Positions 15,204 through 23,008 of a DNA stretch of 37,156 bases are shown here, in pieces. Source of the DNA: an uncultured Akkermansia sp. (GTDB lineage: Bacteria > Verrucomicrobiota > Verrucomicrobiia > Verrucomicrobiales > Akkermansiaceae); NCBI GenBank assembly GCA_947630815.1, contig CANRJD010000009.1, positions 1-37,156 on the forward strand, read 5' to 3'. The notes under the pieces are model-generated. The model did no database searches. It saw only the letters and a list, made by a program, of their open reading frames with translations, and was not told where the DNA came from. How positions within the stretch are numbered: the first letter of the stretch is position 1; each line of letters starts with the position of its first letter. The position numbers and the translations under genes are program-made.

Positions 15204-15875
15204 ATGGGTCAAGAACGGATAGAACAAAAGTTAGCGTATCGTTTCACCAATAGAACCCTGCTGGAGCAAGCCCTCACCCACCCGAGCGTCGGTCATACCT
15301 CTTCTGGACCTTCCGACTTTGAGAGATTGGAATTCCTAGGGGATGCCGTCCTTGAGCTGGTGGTCTCCATGGAGCTTTTTTCCATGCACCCGATGGCCGA
15401 TGAAGGAGAGCTCACCAAAATGCGAGCCTCCATCGTGAGCCGCCGCCACCTCGCCGACGTAGCCGCTGCCCTTGATTTGGGTAAAGAAGTACTCATCAGT
15501 CCACGGTTGGAAGCCACCGGCGGGCGTTCTTCTGTCACCGTGTTGGGTAACACACTCGAGAGTCTCGTGGGGGCGGTCATGGAGGATGCCGGATTCCCCG
15601 CTGCATACCGAGTGGCGCTTCACTTGCTGCGCGAAAGTCTGGATGACGCCTGCCCGGCACTCGTCACTAACCCCAAGGGCGATTTGCAGGAGTTGCTGCA
15701 GGGACGCACCGGCGAGGCCCCTGTGTATCGCGTCACCCAAACCTCTGACTCTCCCGTACGTTTCTCCGCCACCGCCCTTTGGCAGGGCACGGCGATCGGT
15801 ACCGGAGAGGGGGCCAGCAAGCGAAAAGCCGAAATTGCCGCCGCCATCGCGGCACTCGCGCAGCTTCAAAATTAG
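15204..15875 (+). CDS. rnc: Ribonuclease III
   Basis: The 223-aa enzyme cuts double-stranded RNA in rRNA processing and mRNA turnover. The catalytic signature ERLEFLGDAVLEL gives E40, E43 and D47. The second metal-site helix reads GNTLESLVGAV, with the conserved glutamate present but asparagine where E. coli has aspartate, a replacement seen elsewhere in the family. A double-stranded-RNA-binding domain follows (about 150-223), with NPKGDLQELLQ and GEGASKRKAEIAAA. ATG 15204 is chosen over an upstream in-frame start at 15156 because the promoter lies between them. Era, a common neighbour, is absent. Confidence 0.95.
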   Translation: MGQERIEQKLAYRFTNRTLLEQALTHPSVGHTSSGPSDFERLEFLGDAVLELVVSMELFSMHPMADEGELTKMRASIVSRRHLADVAAALDLGKEVLISPRLEATGGRSSVTVLGNTLESLVGAVMEDAGFPAAYRVALHLLRESLDDACPALVTNPKGDLQELLQGRTGEAPVYRVTQTSDSPVRFSATALWQGTAIGTGEGASKRKAEIAAAIAALAQLQN

Positions 15876-16070
15876 CCTCTGTTTTTTGCCAAACTCCCCT
15901 ACAGACCGTCGGCAGTTTTGTAGATAATGAACGCATTTGGCTGAAGTGGAAAAGGGGAGAAAACTCTCCAGACGCTTCCTGATCACCCCCGCGCGTTGCA
16001 TGAAAATTCCACATCTGCACCTGCGCCGCTCTCGCGCTGTCCATACGCACTTACGGCCGTCGTGCGTGTT

Positions 16071-16234
16071 GTACATCGTACAATCACACCTCGTACATAG
16101 GCAGACCCCGCCTGCCACCGCCTTCCCGCACCGTTCTAACCACCCTCACGCCATAGTTTCATCACACCCTTTCGCTCTTGCTCTGCATCCCTGCGGCGCA
16201 GCCGTGCAAATTTCCAAATCGTACATCGTACCAC
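16071..16234 (-). repeat. Hairpin + GTACGA repeat module, reverse copy
   Basis: Read on the minus strand, GTACGATGTACGATTT is followed by a spacer containing GTGTGATGAAAC, then hairpin GGCAGGC/GTCTGCC (loop GGG, one G-T pair), CTATGTACGAGG and further GTACGA units. The order matches the 6650-6770 module. It joins directly to the next body element. The rest of 15876-16070 shows no gene. Confidence 0.78.
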
Positions 16235-16468
16235 GGCAAACGCATTTGAGAGAAGTTAATCGAGAGAGAAAATACTCTTATAGGCTGATATCAATGTTTA
16301 TACGTATCAAAAATTGTGACAAGCAGTGGTTATTATGATGATGGTTCTAAAGGGATCTCAGCATACATTAATGATCTGAAAAATCTACGCAACGCGCACA
16401 TTATTAATAAATCGTACATCGTAAATCGTAAATCGTACATAGGCAAACGCATTTCTAATGCGCTTGCC
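16235..16468 (+). repeat. Dispersed repeat, body element, copy 4
   Basis: A full copy from GGCAAACGCATTTGAGAGA to a hairpin GGCAAACGCATT/AATGCGCTTGCC, the second arm having one change. Inside are TGATATCAATG, ATACGTATCAAAAATTG, ATTATTAATAAATCG and four ATCGTA(C/A) heptamers (reverse of GTACGAT). Together with the preceding module it fills the gap before the ankyrin gene. Confidence 0.85.
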
Positions 16469-16486
16469 TTGCCTTGGACTGTCTGC

Positions 16487-16515
16487 TGGACATCCCGGCA
16501 TCTTTCTGCTATAAG
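16487..16515 (+). promoter_or_regulatory. Promoter of the ankyrin/coiled-coil gene pair
   Basis: TGGACA (16487-16492), a 17-nt spacer and TATAAG (16510-16515). ATG 16526 is 10 nt beyond the -10 box. The G run between them could act as a weak Shine-Dalgarno site in a very short leader. Confidence 0.6.
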
Positions 16516-16525
16516 AGGGGGTACC

Positions 16526-17314
16526 ATGAGGGATTATTTGAATCCACTGTTCACGCTTGTTGTCATTGCAGTGATGGCTTGGCGCTGCGCGACGGACGGG
16601 GAAGTCGCCGCCACTCGACTAGATGGTTGGCTGCTTACGTTGTGCGTCGTGGGGCTCATTGTCAATGGTGCACTATCGCTAGCGCGTGCCCTTACCAGGC
16701 GTCCTTCGCTCATGCTGGTCATATGGGCGGTTATTTATCTTGTGCTGGGTTGTTGTGCGTGGTCGATGCGCTTCATCTCACCGGAGGAAGAAGAAGCTCT
16801 CTACGTTGAGCAGCGCTCTGCCTCTCAAGTCGATCCGCTGGCTCTCGATGCTGAGGGAGAATCGCTCTTCACACGCGCCGCTGCTCTCGGCAAGGTGCGC
16901 GATGTGGAGCATATTCTTAACACAGCGTCCCCTACGGCGGACCAAATTGCACGAGCTGCCCTACGTGCTGCGGAAAATAACCACATTCATGTGCTACAAA
17001 CGCTCGCTAAATCCGGCCTCTCTGCCACCGCATCGGTGGATGGTTTGCCCCTGCTGCATGCCGCTGCACAGAATGGCGCCTGTGAAGCCATGGACTGGCT
17101 TATCTTAAGCGGAGCTCGTGCGAATGAGCGGGATGCCAGCGGCTCTACTGCTCTGATCCAAGCCACTCTTTCGGAAAGTTTGCCCGCCGTCAAGCTACTA
17201 CTTGAGCGCGGCGCTGATCCCAAATTACGGGATGAAGAGGGCAAGCGAGCTTTGGACTACGCTCGCTCCCCCGAAATGGCAGAATTACTGACTCCTACTC
17301 TTCCCGCTTCATGA
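16526..17314 (+). CDS. Membrane-anchored ankyrin-repeat protein
   Basis: The 262-aa protein begins with three hydrophobic segments (about residues 7-19, 31-50 and 60-78), then an acidic linker (SPEEEEALY), then ankyrin repeats from about residue 100 to the end. The clearest repeats contain GLPLLHAAAQNGACEAMDWLILSGARANERD, split by loops, and GSTALIQATLSESLPAVKLLLERGADPKLRD, the classic 33-residue spacing. Ankyrin repeats bind proteins; the partner is unknown. ATG 16526 follows its promoter. The stop overlaps the next start by ATGA, so the two proteins are made together. Confidence 0.85.
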   Translation: MRDYLNPLFTLVVIAVMAWRCATDGEVAATRLDGWLLTLCVVGLIVNGALSLARALTRRPSLMLVIWAVIYLVLGCCAWSMRFISPEEEEALYVEQRSASQVDPLALDAEGESLFTRAAALGKVRDVEHILNTASPTADQIARAALRAAENNHIHVLQTLAKSGLSATASVDGLPLLHAAAQNGACEAMDWLILSGARANERDASGSTALIQATLSESLPAVKLLLERGADPKLRDEEGKRALDYARSPEMAELLTPTLPAS

Positions 17315-18126
17315 AGTTGTCTTTTCTTCCCTTCCTTTTTCTCTTTGCTGCCGGACTTTGTTTGGCGGAGGATTTTGTACTCGTGGACGGCACAGTGCTG
17401 CAGAATGCCAAAGTGGTACGCAAAGATGCCGACAGTTTGGTCATCAGCCATAGCGCCGGCGTGCAGCGCGTGGGCTATGATCGACTCACGCCGGAACTTC
17501 AGCAGCGCTTTGACCTCACACCCCATGCTGTGCGCGAATATTACGATAAGGTGGAGCAGATGCGCCGGGATCTCGCTGAAGCTGAAGATAAAAAAGCTGC
17601 AGCCCAGCGCGCCGCTCTGCAAGTCAGTGGACTCTCCCCACGCTACTTGACCGGGGCAGATGTTAGCGCATTGATGAGTACGTGGGAAACGCTTTCCGCC
17701 GTCTGCGCTGAGTATTTAGCGGCTGATTGGAACAGACGCGAGGCGGCCCGCTGCAATCTGACTGTGGAAGCCAACCGCTTTGATGAAGAGGCGAAGCGAT
17801 TGGTCGCGCGCATGGAGAATGAGCGCGATGCTGCCAAGAAGGAAAAGACACGAGTAGCCTCCTTGGAAGCCAAATTGCATGCTACAGAAAACGATCTCAA
17901 GGGAGCACGCGAGCAAATTTCTTCTCTTCGGCAGGTTATAAATCGTCTCAACGAATCCTCCTCGCAATCTTCCGGCACAGTCATCATCTCACGCCCCACG
18001 TACGTGCCCATATACAGACCGGCACCCATTGTTGTACCGCCCGTAGTGCGCCCTCTGCCGCCGCCACGACCGCCGGTGAACCGTCCGCCGCAATTGCGCC
18101 CATCTCCGCCACCCATTCGGCGGTGA
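17311..18126 (+). CDS. Secreted coiled-coil protein with proline-rich tail
   Basis: The 271-aa protein has a clean signal peptide (MKLSFLPFLFLFAAGLCLAE). A small beta-rich region with VDGTVLQNAKVVRKD and YDRLTPELQQRF follows, then a long charged coiled coil (about 80-215, KVEQMRRDLAEAEDKKAAAQ and later heptads). The tail (about 228-271) is rich in proline and arginine with tyrosine pairs, for example VPIYRPAPIVVPP. Such tails often contact the cell wall or membrane, but the family is unknown to me. It is coupled to the ankyrin gene upstream; an envelope complex is a guess. Confidence 0.8.
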   Translation: MKLSFLPFLFLFAAGLCLAEDFVLVDGTVLQNAKVVRKDADSLVISHSAGVQRVGYDRLTPELQQRFDLTPHAVREYYDKVEQMRRDLAEAEDKKAAAQRAALQVSGLSPRYLTGADVSALMSTWETLSAVCAEYLAADWNRREAARCNLTVEANRFDEEAKRLVARMENERDAAKKEKTRVASLEAKLHATENDLKGAREQISSLRQVINRLNESSSQSSGTVIISRPTYVPIYRPAPIVVPPVVRPLPPPRPPVNRPPQLRPSPPPIRR

Positions 18127-18147
18127 TGACAGTAGATCACTCCAAAA

Positions 18148-18173
18148 CAAACGCATTAGAAAATGCGGTTGCC
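18148..18173. repeat. Isolated repeat hairpin between convergent genes
   Basis: CAAACGCATT (18148-18157), AGAA loop and AATGCGGTTG form an imperfect copy of the family hairpin. It is the only structure in the 54-nt gap between the coiled-coil gene and arsR, and may serve as a two-way terminator. Confidence 0.6.
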
Positions 18174-18180
18174 CTGCAGG

Positions 18181-18495
18181 TCACTCGTGCATGTGCTCAG
18201 AACCGAGTTCGAGAATACTCTGGACGTGGTCGTCCGCCAAGCGGTAATAGAGCTTTCTTCCCTCTCTCCTCACGCGTACCAAGTGCTTCTGCCGCAGTAT
18301 TTGAAGCTGATGGGAGATGGCAGGCGTGTTCATGCCCAACTGCTCCGCCAAGTGTGTTACGCACACCTCACCATGGTGCAGTGCCCACAGTACCTTAAGC
18401 CGCGAGCTGTCCGCAAATACTTTGAAAAAATCTGCCAGGTCGTAAATCTCTTCCTCCTCCGGCATATTTTCATTGATATGGCATTGGTCAGTCAT
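18181..18495 (-). CDS. ArsR/SmtB-family metal-responsive repressor
   Basis: The 104-aa winged-helix protein has the family core: FKVFADSSRLKVLWALHHGEVCVTHLAEQLGMNTPAISHQLQILR, read in parts as helix, sensor loop and recognition helix. The last helix carries D-x-H followed ten residues later by H-x-x-E (DDHVQSILELGSEHMHE). This is the alpha-5 site that binds zinc, cobalt or nickel in SmtB, CzrA and NmtR. The alpha-3 loop has only one cysteine (EVCVTHL), so lead/cadmium sensing of the CadC type is less likely. It follows argG by 23 nt on the same strand, and no cognate efflux gene is adjacent except the copper ATPase beyond argG. Confidence 0.88.
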   Translation of the reverse strand: MTDQCHINENMPEEEEIYDLADFFKVFADSSRLKVLWALHHGEVCVTHLAEQLGMNTPAISHQLQILRQKHLVRVRREGRKLYYRLADDHVQSILELGSEHMHE

Positions 18496-18518
18496 GGCTT
18501 TATGGAACGTGATCTGCT

Positions 18519-19805
18519 TTAACTCCTGTTCACGCGGGAAAATTGCTTAAGACGAAGTCCATTGAGGTGGATGAAGCCCGAAGCATCGTCCTGATTGTAA
18601 TCTTCGTCGGTGTAATCCCCCTCCATGGTAGCAATGGCATAGCTGTAGAGTGAATTTGGACTGCGTCGGCCGGCGTACATCACGTTGCCCTTATACAGCT
18701 TGAGGCGTACCTCGCCGTTGACTGTCTGCTGGGTCTGATCCACAAGCGCCTGAATGGCCTCGCGCTCCGGGGCAAACCAGAAGCCATTATAGACCATGGC
18801 AGAATACTCCGGGACGAGCGAATCGCGCACTTTCTGCGCTTCTCGATCCATGGTGATGGTTTCGATATCGCGGTGAGCTGCCAGCAGGATGGTGCCACCA
18901 GGTGTCTCGTAGATTCCGCGGCTCTTCATGCCCACAAACCGGTTTTCCACAATGTCCACGCGCCCTATGCCGTGCAGTCCACCCAAGTAGTTGAGCACCA
19001 GCATTATCCCAAGCGGGTTCAGCAGGGTATAGCCGTCCCTTTCGCCGGTCGCTTTCACTCCCACTTTTGCCATGATTTCGGCCAGTCCCTCCGTCTGCAG
19101 CCCCAGCATATCCCCTTTCTCGAAAAGGCATTTCAGGTACTGTGGTTTGTCCGGCGCGTCCTCCGGGGCATTGGAGAGCACATACATTGCGCGATCCTCC
19201 TGCTTAGTGGCATCGTACCATGTATCCTCCAATATGCCGGCTTCGTAAGAGATGTGCAGCAAGTTGCGATCCATCGAATAAGGCTTCTTCACGCTCTGAC
19301 GGATGGGGATGCCGTGGCTCTCGGCATACTGGATGAGCTCAGTGCGCCCGGGAAATTGGTCGCGCCATTCCTTCATACGCCAGGGAGCTATCACCTTTAG
19401 GTGAGGAGCAAGCGCGTTCACGGACAATTCGAAGCGCACCTGGTCGTTGCCTTTTCCGGTGGCGCCATGGGCTATAGCATCCGCCCCTTCGGCTAGTGCT
19501 ACATCCACCATCGCTTTGGAAATGCACGGGCGAGCGATCGAGGTGCCCAGCAAGTAACGTCCCTCGTACAGGGCATTCGCGCGGAACATCGGGTAGATGT
19601 AATTGGCCGCAAAGTCGGCCTTCAGGTCACCGATGATGCACTTGCTCGCGCCGGTCTTCAACGCCTTTTCCTCCAATCCATCCAGCTCCTCTGCCTGTCC
19701 CACATCGGCGCAGTATGCAATGATTTCCGCATTATATTTCTCCTTAAGCCACACCAAGAGCACAGATGTGTCAAGGCCACCGGAATATGCAAGCACAATC
19801 TTCAT
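18519..19805 (-). CDS. argG: Argininosuccinate synthase
   Basis: The 428-aa enzyme joins citrulline and aspartate with ATP in arginine synthesis. The N-terminus [20 protein letters not shown] has the PP-loop SGGLDTS at residues 8-14. Further family motifs are [28 protein letters not shown] and the SIG-like block [19 protein letters not shown] 19805 gives the normal N-terminus; longer open frame upstream includes the promoter. argH is not next to it; the following gene is an ArsR-family regulator, 23 nt away. Confidence 0.97.
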   Translation of the reverse strand: MKIVLAYSGGLDTSVLLVWLKEKYNAEIIAYCADVGQAEELDGLEEKALKTGASKCIIGDLKADFAANYIYPMFRANALYEGRYLLGTSIARPCISKAMVDVALAEGADAIAHGATGKGNDQVRFELSVNALAPHLKVIAPWRMKEWRDQFPGRTELIQYAESHGIPIRQSVKKPYSMDRNLLHISYEAGILEDTWYDATKQEDRAMYVLSNAPEDAPDKPQYLKCLFEKGDMLGLQTEGLAEIMAKVGVKATGERDGYTLLNPLGIMLVLNYLGGLHGIGRVDIVENRFVGMKSRGIYETPGGTILLAAHRDIETITMDREAQKVRDSLVPEYSAMVYNGFWFAPEREAIQALVDQTQQTVNGEVRLKLYKGNVMYAGRRSPNSLYSYAIATMEGDYTDEDYNQDDASGFIHLNGLRLKQFSRVNRS

Positions 19806-19843
19806 GTCTGTTTGCGTGGCGGGGGTTTTCCGCGCGCAACCGG

Positions 19844-19872
19844 AGTATATGCTACCTTTGCCGCACTGTAAA
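19844..19872 (-). promoter_or_regulatory. Promoter of argG
   Basis: TTTACA (19872-19867), a 17-nt spacer and TATACT (19849-19844) on the minus strand. A leader of about 30 nt precedes ATG 19805, one of the few clear leadered genes here. I see no ARG-box-like palindrome. Confidence 0.6.
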
Positions 19873-19882
19873 GAAAAATGCC

Positions 19883-22009
19883 TCACTCTGTCGGGCAAAA
19901 ATTGCGTAAGCGCAGCGCATTGGTCACCACGCACAGACTACTGAGCCCCATGGCTACTGCCGCCGCTGCGGGCGGCAACAACCACCCGAACACCGGGTAA
20001 AACACCCCCGCCGCCAGCGGTATCATAAGCACATTGTAGATAAATGCCCAGAAGAGATTTTGACGAATTTTATCCAGTATGGCTTGGCTCAGCTGCAGCG
20101 CGCGCGGTATATCCATCGGGTCGCTGTGCATTAGGATGATCCCCGCGCTCTCGATGGCTATGTCCGTACCGGCGCCAATGGCAATCCCGACCTCCGCGCG
20201 AATGAGCGCCGGAGCATCATTGATGCCATCGCCCACCATGGCCACGCGCTCACCCTGCGCCTGCAGCGTGCGCACCACTCCTTCCTTATCCTGGGGCAGG
20301 GCGGATGCGTGCACCTCTTGCACTCCCACGCGAACGCCGATGGCTCGGGCCGTGGCAACGTTGTCACCGGTAACCATGAGGATGCGTAACCCCATTCGCC
20401 GCAGTTCTGCCACTGCCCGGGGCGCACTTTCGCGCGGAGCATCCGCTACCGCCAAGTAGCCCAGCCACTGCTTACCACGCGCTACGTGCAACACGGTTTT
20501 GCCTTGTTCGACAAGCTCTGCCGGATCTTGCGCTTCTGCCCCCAGTTCGTGCATCAGTGCGGCATTCCCAACGGCGCACGGATCCCCTTGCACAGTGCCG
20601 CGCACACCGCGCCCGGGGATGTACTGCAGGTCTGCTACTGCCTCTGTGGAAGGCGCTGCACAAGTCACAACAGCACGCGCTAATGGGTGATTCGCGCCGC
20701 TCTCCAACGCCACCGCCAGTCCCAGCAGTTCCTCTCGTGAACATCCGTGCGGTTGCACATCGGTGATGCTGGGTTCTCCCCGGGTCAGTGTCCCTGTCTT
20801 ATCCAGCGCCACACAGCTCGTCCGCCCCGCAGCTTCCAATGCCTCGCCACTGCGGAAAAGGATTCCCCACTCAGCGCCCTTGCCCGCGCCCACCATGATA
20901 GCAACCGGGGTGGCAAGTCCCAGCGCACAGGGGCAGGACACAACCAGCACCGCCACGGCACGCGCCAACGCCACATCCCATCCTGCCCCGCACGCCCACC
21001 ATACCGCAGCAGTCACACCCGCCGCCGCTACCACAGCCGGCACGAACACGCGTGCTACGCGATCCGCCAAGCGCGCCATGGGGGCTTTTTGCGCGGCGGC
21101 ATTGCTCACCAGCCGTATCACCCCGGACAGAGCTGATTCTTCCTGCCTCTGCGTCACGCGCACATACAACGCGCCCTGCATATTCACCGTACCGGCATAT
21201 ACATCCTTTCCCTTTCGTTTTTCCACAGGCATACTCTCGCCCGTAAGCGCCGATTCATCCGTCGCCGATACCCCGCGCAGCACCGTCCCATCTGCCGGGA
21301 TGCGGTCTCCCGGGCGCACCAGTAAACAATCCCCCACCTGCAGTTGCGCTGTGGGTACCTGCACTTGATCGCCCTCGCGCACCACCGTTGCTACCTCCGG
21401 CAGCAAGCGGCTGAGCTTTTCAACGGCTTGCCCCGTCCGCCGCGTAGCTCGCGCCTCCAGCCACTTACCCACAGAGACAAAGGTGAGTATCATCCCGGCA
21501 GACTCCAGGAACATTGCCCCACTGCCGCCGCCACACAGTTGCACAAGTCCATCTGCAAGCGCCACTCCGCTCCCCATTGCCACCAGGGCATCCATACCCG
21601 GATCACCCTCGGCCAATGTACGCACCCCGCGCGTAAAAAATCGATAGTTCAGCCCGGCTATTCCAAGCGCCAGAGCCGCTTGCGCCCACTCTGCTCCGTG
21701 TACCACGTGGTGCAGCACGACCAGCGGTATGAGCAGCAGCACCGATAAAGCCACCGCCCACCCGCGTCTCCCCCCGGGCTTGCTCTGCACCGCCGCACTT
21801 TTCTTTTCCTCCGCGCCGAAACCGTAGTTTTGCACAGCGTGGATGATGTCCTGCACCGTGCTTTCCTCGGTACTCACCACGTGCATCTGTCCCGTCACCA
21901 AATTCACCTGCACTTCCACCACTCCCGGCACACTACGGGCGGCTTTCTCCACGCGCACCGCGCAGGCGGTGCAGCTCATGCCCGTCACAATAAAGTCCCG
22001 TTCCTGCAT
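19883..22009 (-). CDS. copA: Copper-exporting P1B-type ATPase
   Basis: The 708-aa pump exports Cu(I) from the cytoplasm. An N-terminal metal-binding domain has GMSCTAC (C13, C16). Eight membrane segments can be placed, with the metal-transport motif CPC (359-361) in the sixth. The actuator motif TGES is at 256-259, the phosphorylated D403 in DKTGT, the P1B-specific HP pair at 441-442, and GDGINDAP in the P domain. CPC, together with the csoR and copZ neighbours, points to Cu(I) rather than zinc. ATG 22009 is preferred over TTG 22021. It is the last gene of the csoR-copZ-copA operon. Confidence 0.95.
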   Translation of the reverse strand: MQERDFIVTGMSCTACAVRVEKAARSVPGVVEVQVNLVTGQMHVVSTEESTVQDIIHAVQNYGFGAEEKKSAAVQSKPGGRRGWAVALSVLLLIPLVVLHHVVHGAEWAQAALALGIAGLNYRFFTRGVRTLAEGDPGMDALVAMGSGVALADGLVQLCGGGSGAMFLESAGMILTFVSVGKWLEARATRRTGQAVEKLSRLLPEVATVVREGDQVQVPTAQLQVGDCLLVRPGDRIPADGTVLRGVSATDESALTGESMPVEKRKGKDVYAGTVNMQGALYVRVTQRQEESALSGVIRLVSNAAAQKAPMARLADRVARVFVPAVVAAAGVTAAVWWACGAGWDVALARAVAVLVVSCPCALGLATPVAIMVGAGKGAEWGILFRSGEALEAAGRTSCVALDKTGTLTRGEPSITDVQPHGCSREELLGLAVALESGANHPLARAVVTCAAPSTEAVADLQYIPGRGVRGTVQGDPCAVGNAALMHELGAEAQDPAELVEQGKTVLHVARGKQWLGYLAVADAPRESAPRAVAELRRMGLRILMVTGDNVATARAIGVRVGVQEVHASALPQDKEGVVRTLQAQGERVAMVGDGINDAPALIRAEVGIAIGAGTDIAIESAGIILMHSDPMDIPRALQLSQAILDKIRQNLFWAFIYNVLMIPLAAGVFYPVFGWLLPPAAAAVAMGLSSLCVVTNALRLRNFCPTE

Positions 22010-22030
22010 GGTCGTGGGCAACTGTGGCGC

Positions 22031-22243
22031 TTACTCTTGCGGACCCTGTGCGCCGAAGCCCATGCGTTCCACCGCTTCGACGATTTCTTGCGCCTCCGCA
22101 TCCTCATTTTCCACGTGCAGCAGCCCCTTCTCCAAATCCACCTCCGCGCTCTGCACGCCCGGTACATTCATTGCCGCTTGCTTCACCCGTGCGGCGCACC
22201 CGCCGCAGCTCATGCCTGTAATCTTGTATGTTTCTTTTTTCAT
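22031..22243 (-). CDS. copZ: Copper chaperone CopZ
   Basis: This 70-aa single heavy-metal-associated domain starts MKKETYKITGMSCGGCAARV, with Cu(I) ligands C13 and C16. It should carry Cu(I) in the cytoplasm to CopA and to CsoR. It lies 2 nt after the csoR stop and about 20 nt before copA, in one operon. Its domain resembles the N-terminal domain of the adjacent CopA, including the GFGA end. Confidence 0.93.
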   Translation of the reverse strand: MKKETYKITGMSCGGCAARVKQAAMNVPGVQSAEVDLEKGLLHVENEDAEAQEIVEAVERMGFGAQGPQE

Positions 22244-22245
22244 TT

Positions 22246-22530
22246 TTAGTCGATTTGAAAGTATCTCTGCAGTTCTGCCACCTTTTGTTCGGCTTCTTCG
22301 CGGTTCCCTCCCATTGCCCGTACCACGCATTCACTCATGTGTCGCTTGAGTATATTCCCCTCCACTTTCTTCAGCGCCGCTCTCACTGCCTTGAGTTGCA
22401 CTAATATCTCCATGCAATACCTGTCCTCCTCTATCATCCTCTTAATTCCTCCCACTTGTCCGGCTATCCTCCCAAGCCTCGCCAGTTCCTCCGCATGTTT
22501 CGCCCCTTCTCCCGTTCCGTTTATCTGCAT
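22246..22530 (-). CDS. csoR: Copper-sensing repressor CsoR
   Basis: The 94-aa all-helical DUF156 protein has the CsoR ligand set C39, H64 and C68 (RYCMEILVQL and KRHMSECV), matching the Cys-His-Cys of M. tuberculosis CsoR (36/61/65). Without copper it should bind its operator, and with Cu(I) it should release it. Its own promoter contains a fitting palindrome, so it autoregulates the operon. The start codon is 6 nt after the -10 box. Confidence 0.94.
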   Translation of the reverse strand: MQINGTGEGAKHAEELARLGRIAGQVGGIKRMIEEDRYCMEILVQLKAVRAALKKVEGNILKRHMSECVVRAMGGNREEAEQKVAELQRYFQID

Positions 22531-22536
22531 ATATCC

Positions 22537-22565
22537 CTTATACCCCTTCCGGGGTATCCCGTCAA
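22537..22565 (-). promoter_or_regulatory. Promoter and CsoR operator of csoR-copZ-copA
   Basis: On the minus strand TTGACG (22565-22560), a 17-nt spacer and TATAAG (22542-22537). The palindrome ATACCCC/GGGGTAT (22540-22546 and 22551-22557) with a 4-nt centre fills the spacer and part of the -10 box. This resembles known GC-tract CsoR operators. Confidence 0.8.
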
Positions 22566-22588
22566 GCCCTTTTCTCCCCTACTCAGGA

Positions 22589-22708
22589 CAAGCGCATTAG
22601 GAAATGCGCTTGCCTATGTACGATGTACGATTTGAAAAGATCGCGCGTTGCGCGGGGAAGCCGCCGGTGTGGAGCTATGTCGGGTTCACTGCCATGCCGA
22701 ATCGCACG
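22589..22708 (+). repeat. Hairpin + GTACGA repeat module
   Basis: Hairpin CAAGCGCATT/AATGCGCTTG (22589-22612, loop AGGA) is followed by CCTATGTACGATGTACGATTT and a GCGCGTTGCGCG-containing spacer. Relative to the common hairpin, A-T pairs became G-C on both arms. It joins directly to the next body element. The 478-nt gap between csoR and ftsK is almost entirely repeat. Confidence 0.82.
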
Positions 22709-22941
22709 GCAAACGCATTCGAGGGAAGTTCATCGACAGAGAAAATATTCTTATTGGCTGATATCAATGTCTATACGTATCAAAAATCATGACAACCAGC
22801 GGTCATCATGATGATGGATCTAGAGGAATCTCTGCATACGTTGATGATCCGAAAAAATTCGTAACGCGCACATTATTAATAAATCGTACATCGAAAATCA
22901 TAAATCGTACATAGTCAAACGCATTTCCTAATGCGTTTGAC
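22709..22941 (+). repeat. Dispersed repeat, body element, copy 5
   Basis: A full plus-strand copy from GGCAAACGCATTCGAGG to the closing hairpin AAACGCATT/AATGCGTTT. It contains TGATATCAATG, ATACGTATCAAAAATC, TCATCATGATGATGG and ATTATTAATAAATCG. It ends about 65 nt before ftsK. Confidence 0.85.
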
Positions 22942-23008
22942 TTGGTTGATAGGCGATTAGACTTGAAAAGGCAGGGGAATTAGCGTACCATGGCCGAACG
23001 GGAAAGGT

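Noticed and set aside
15937..16338. Plus-strand ORF of 133 aa after rnc
   Set aside because: It consists almost wholly of repeat DNA, and its frame is not kept in the other copies.
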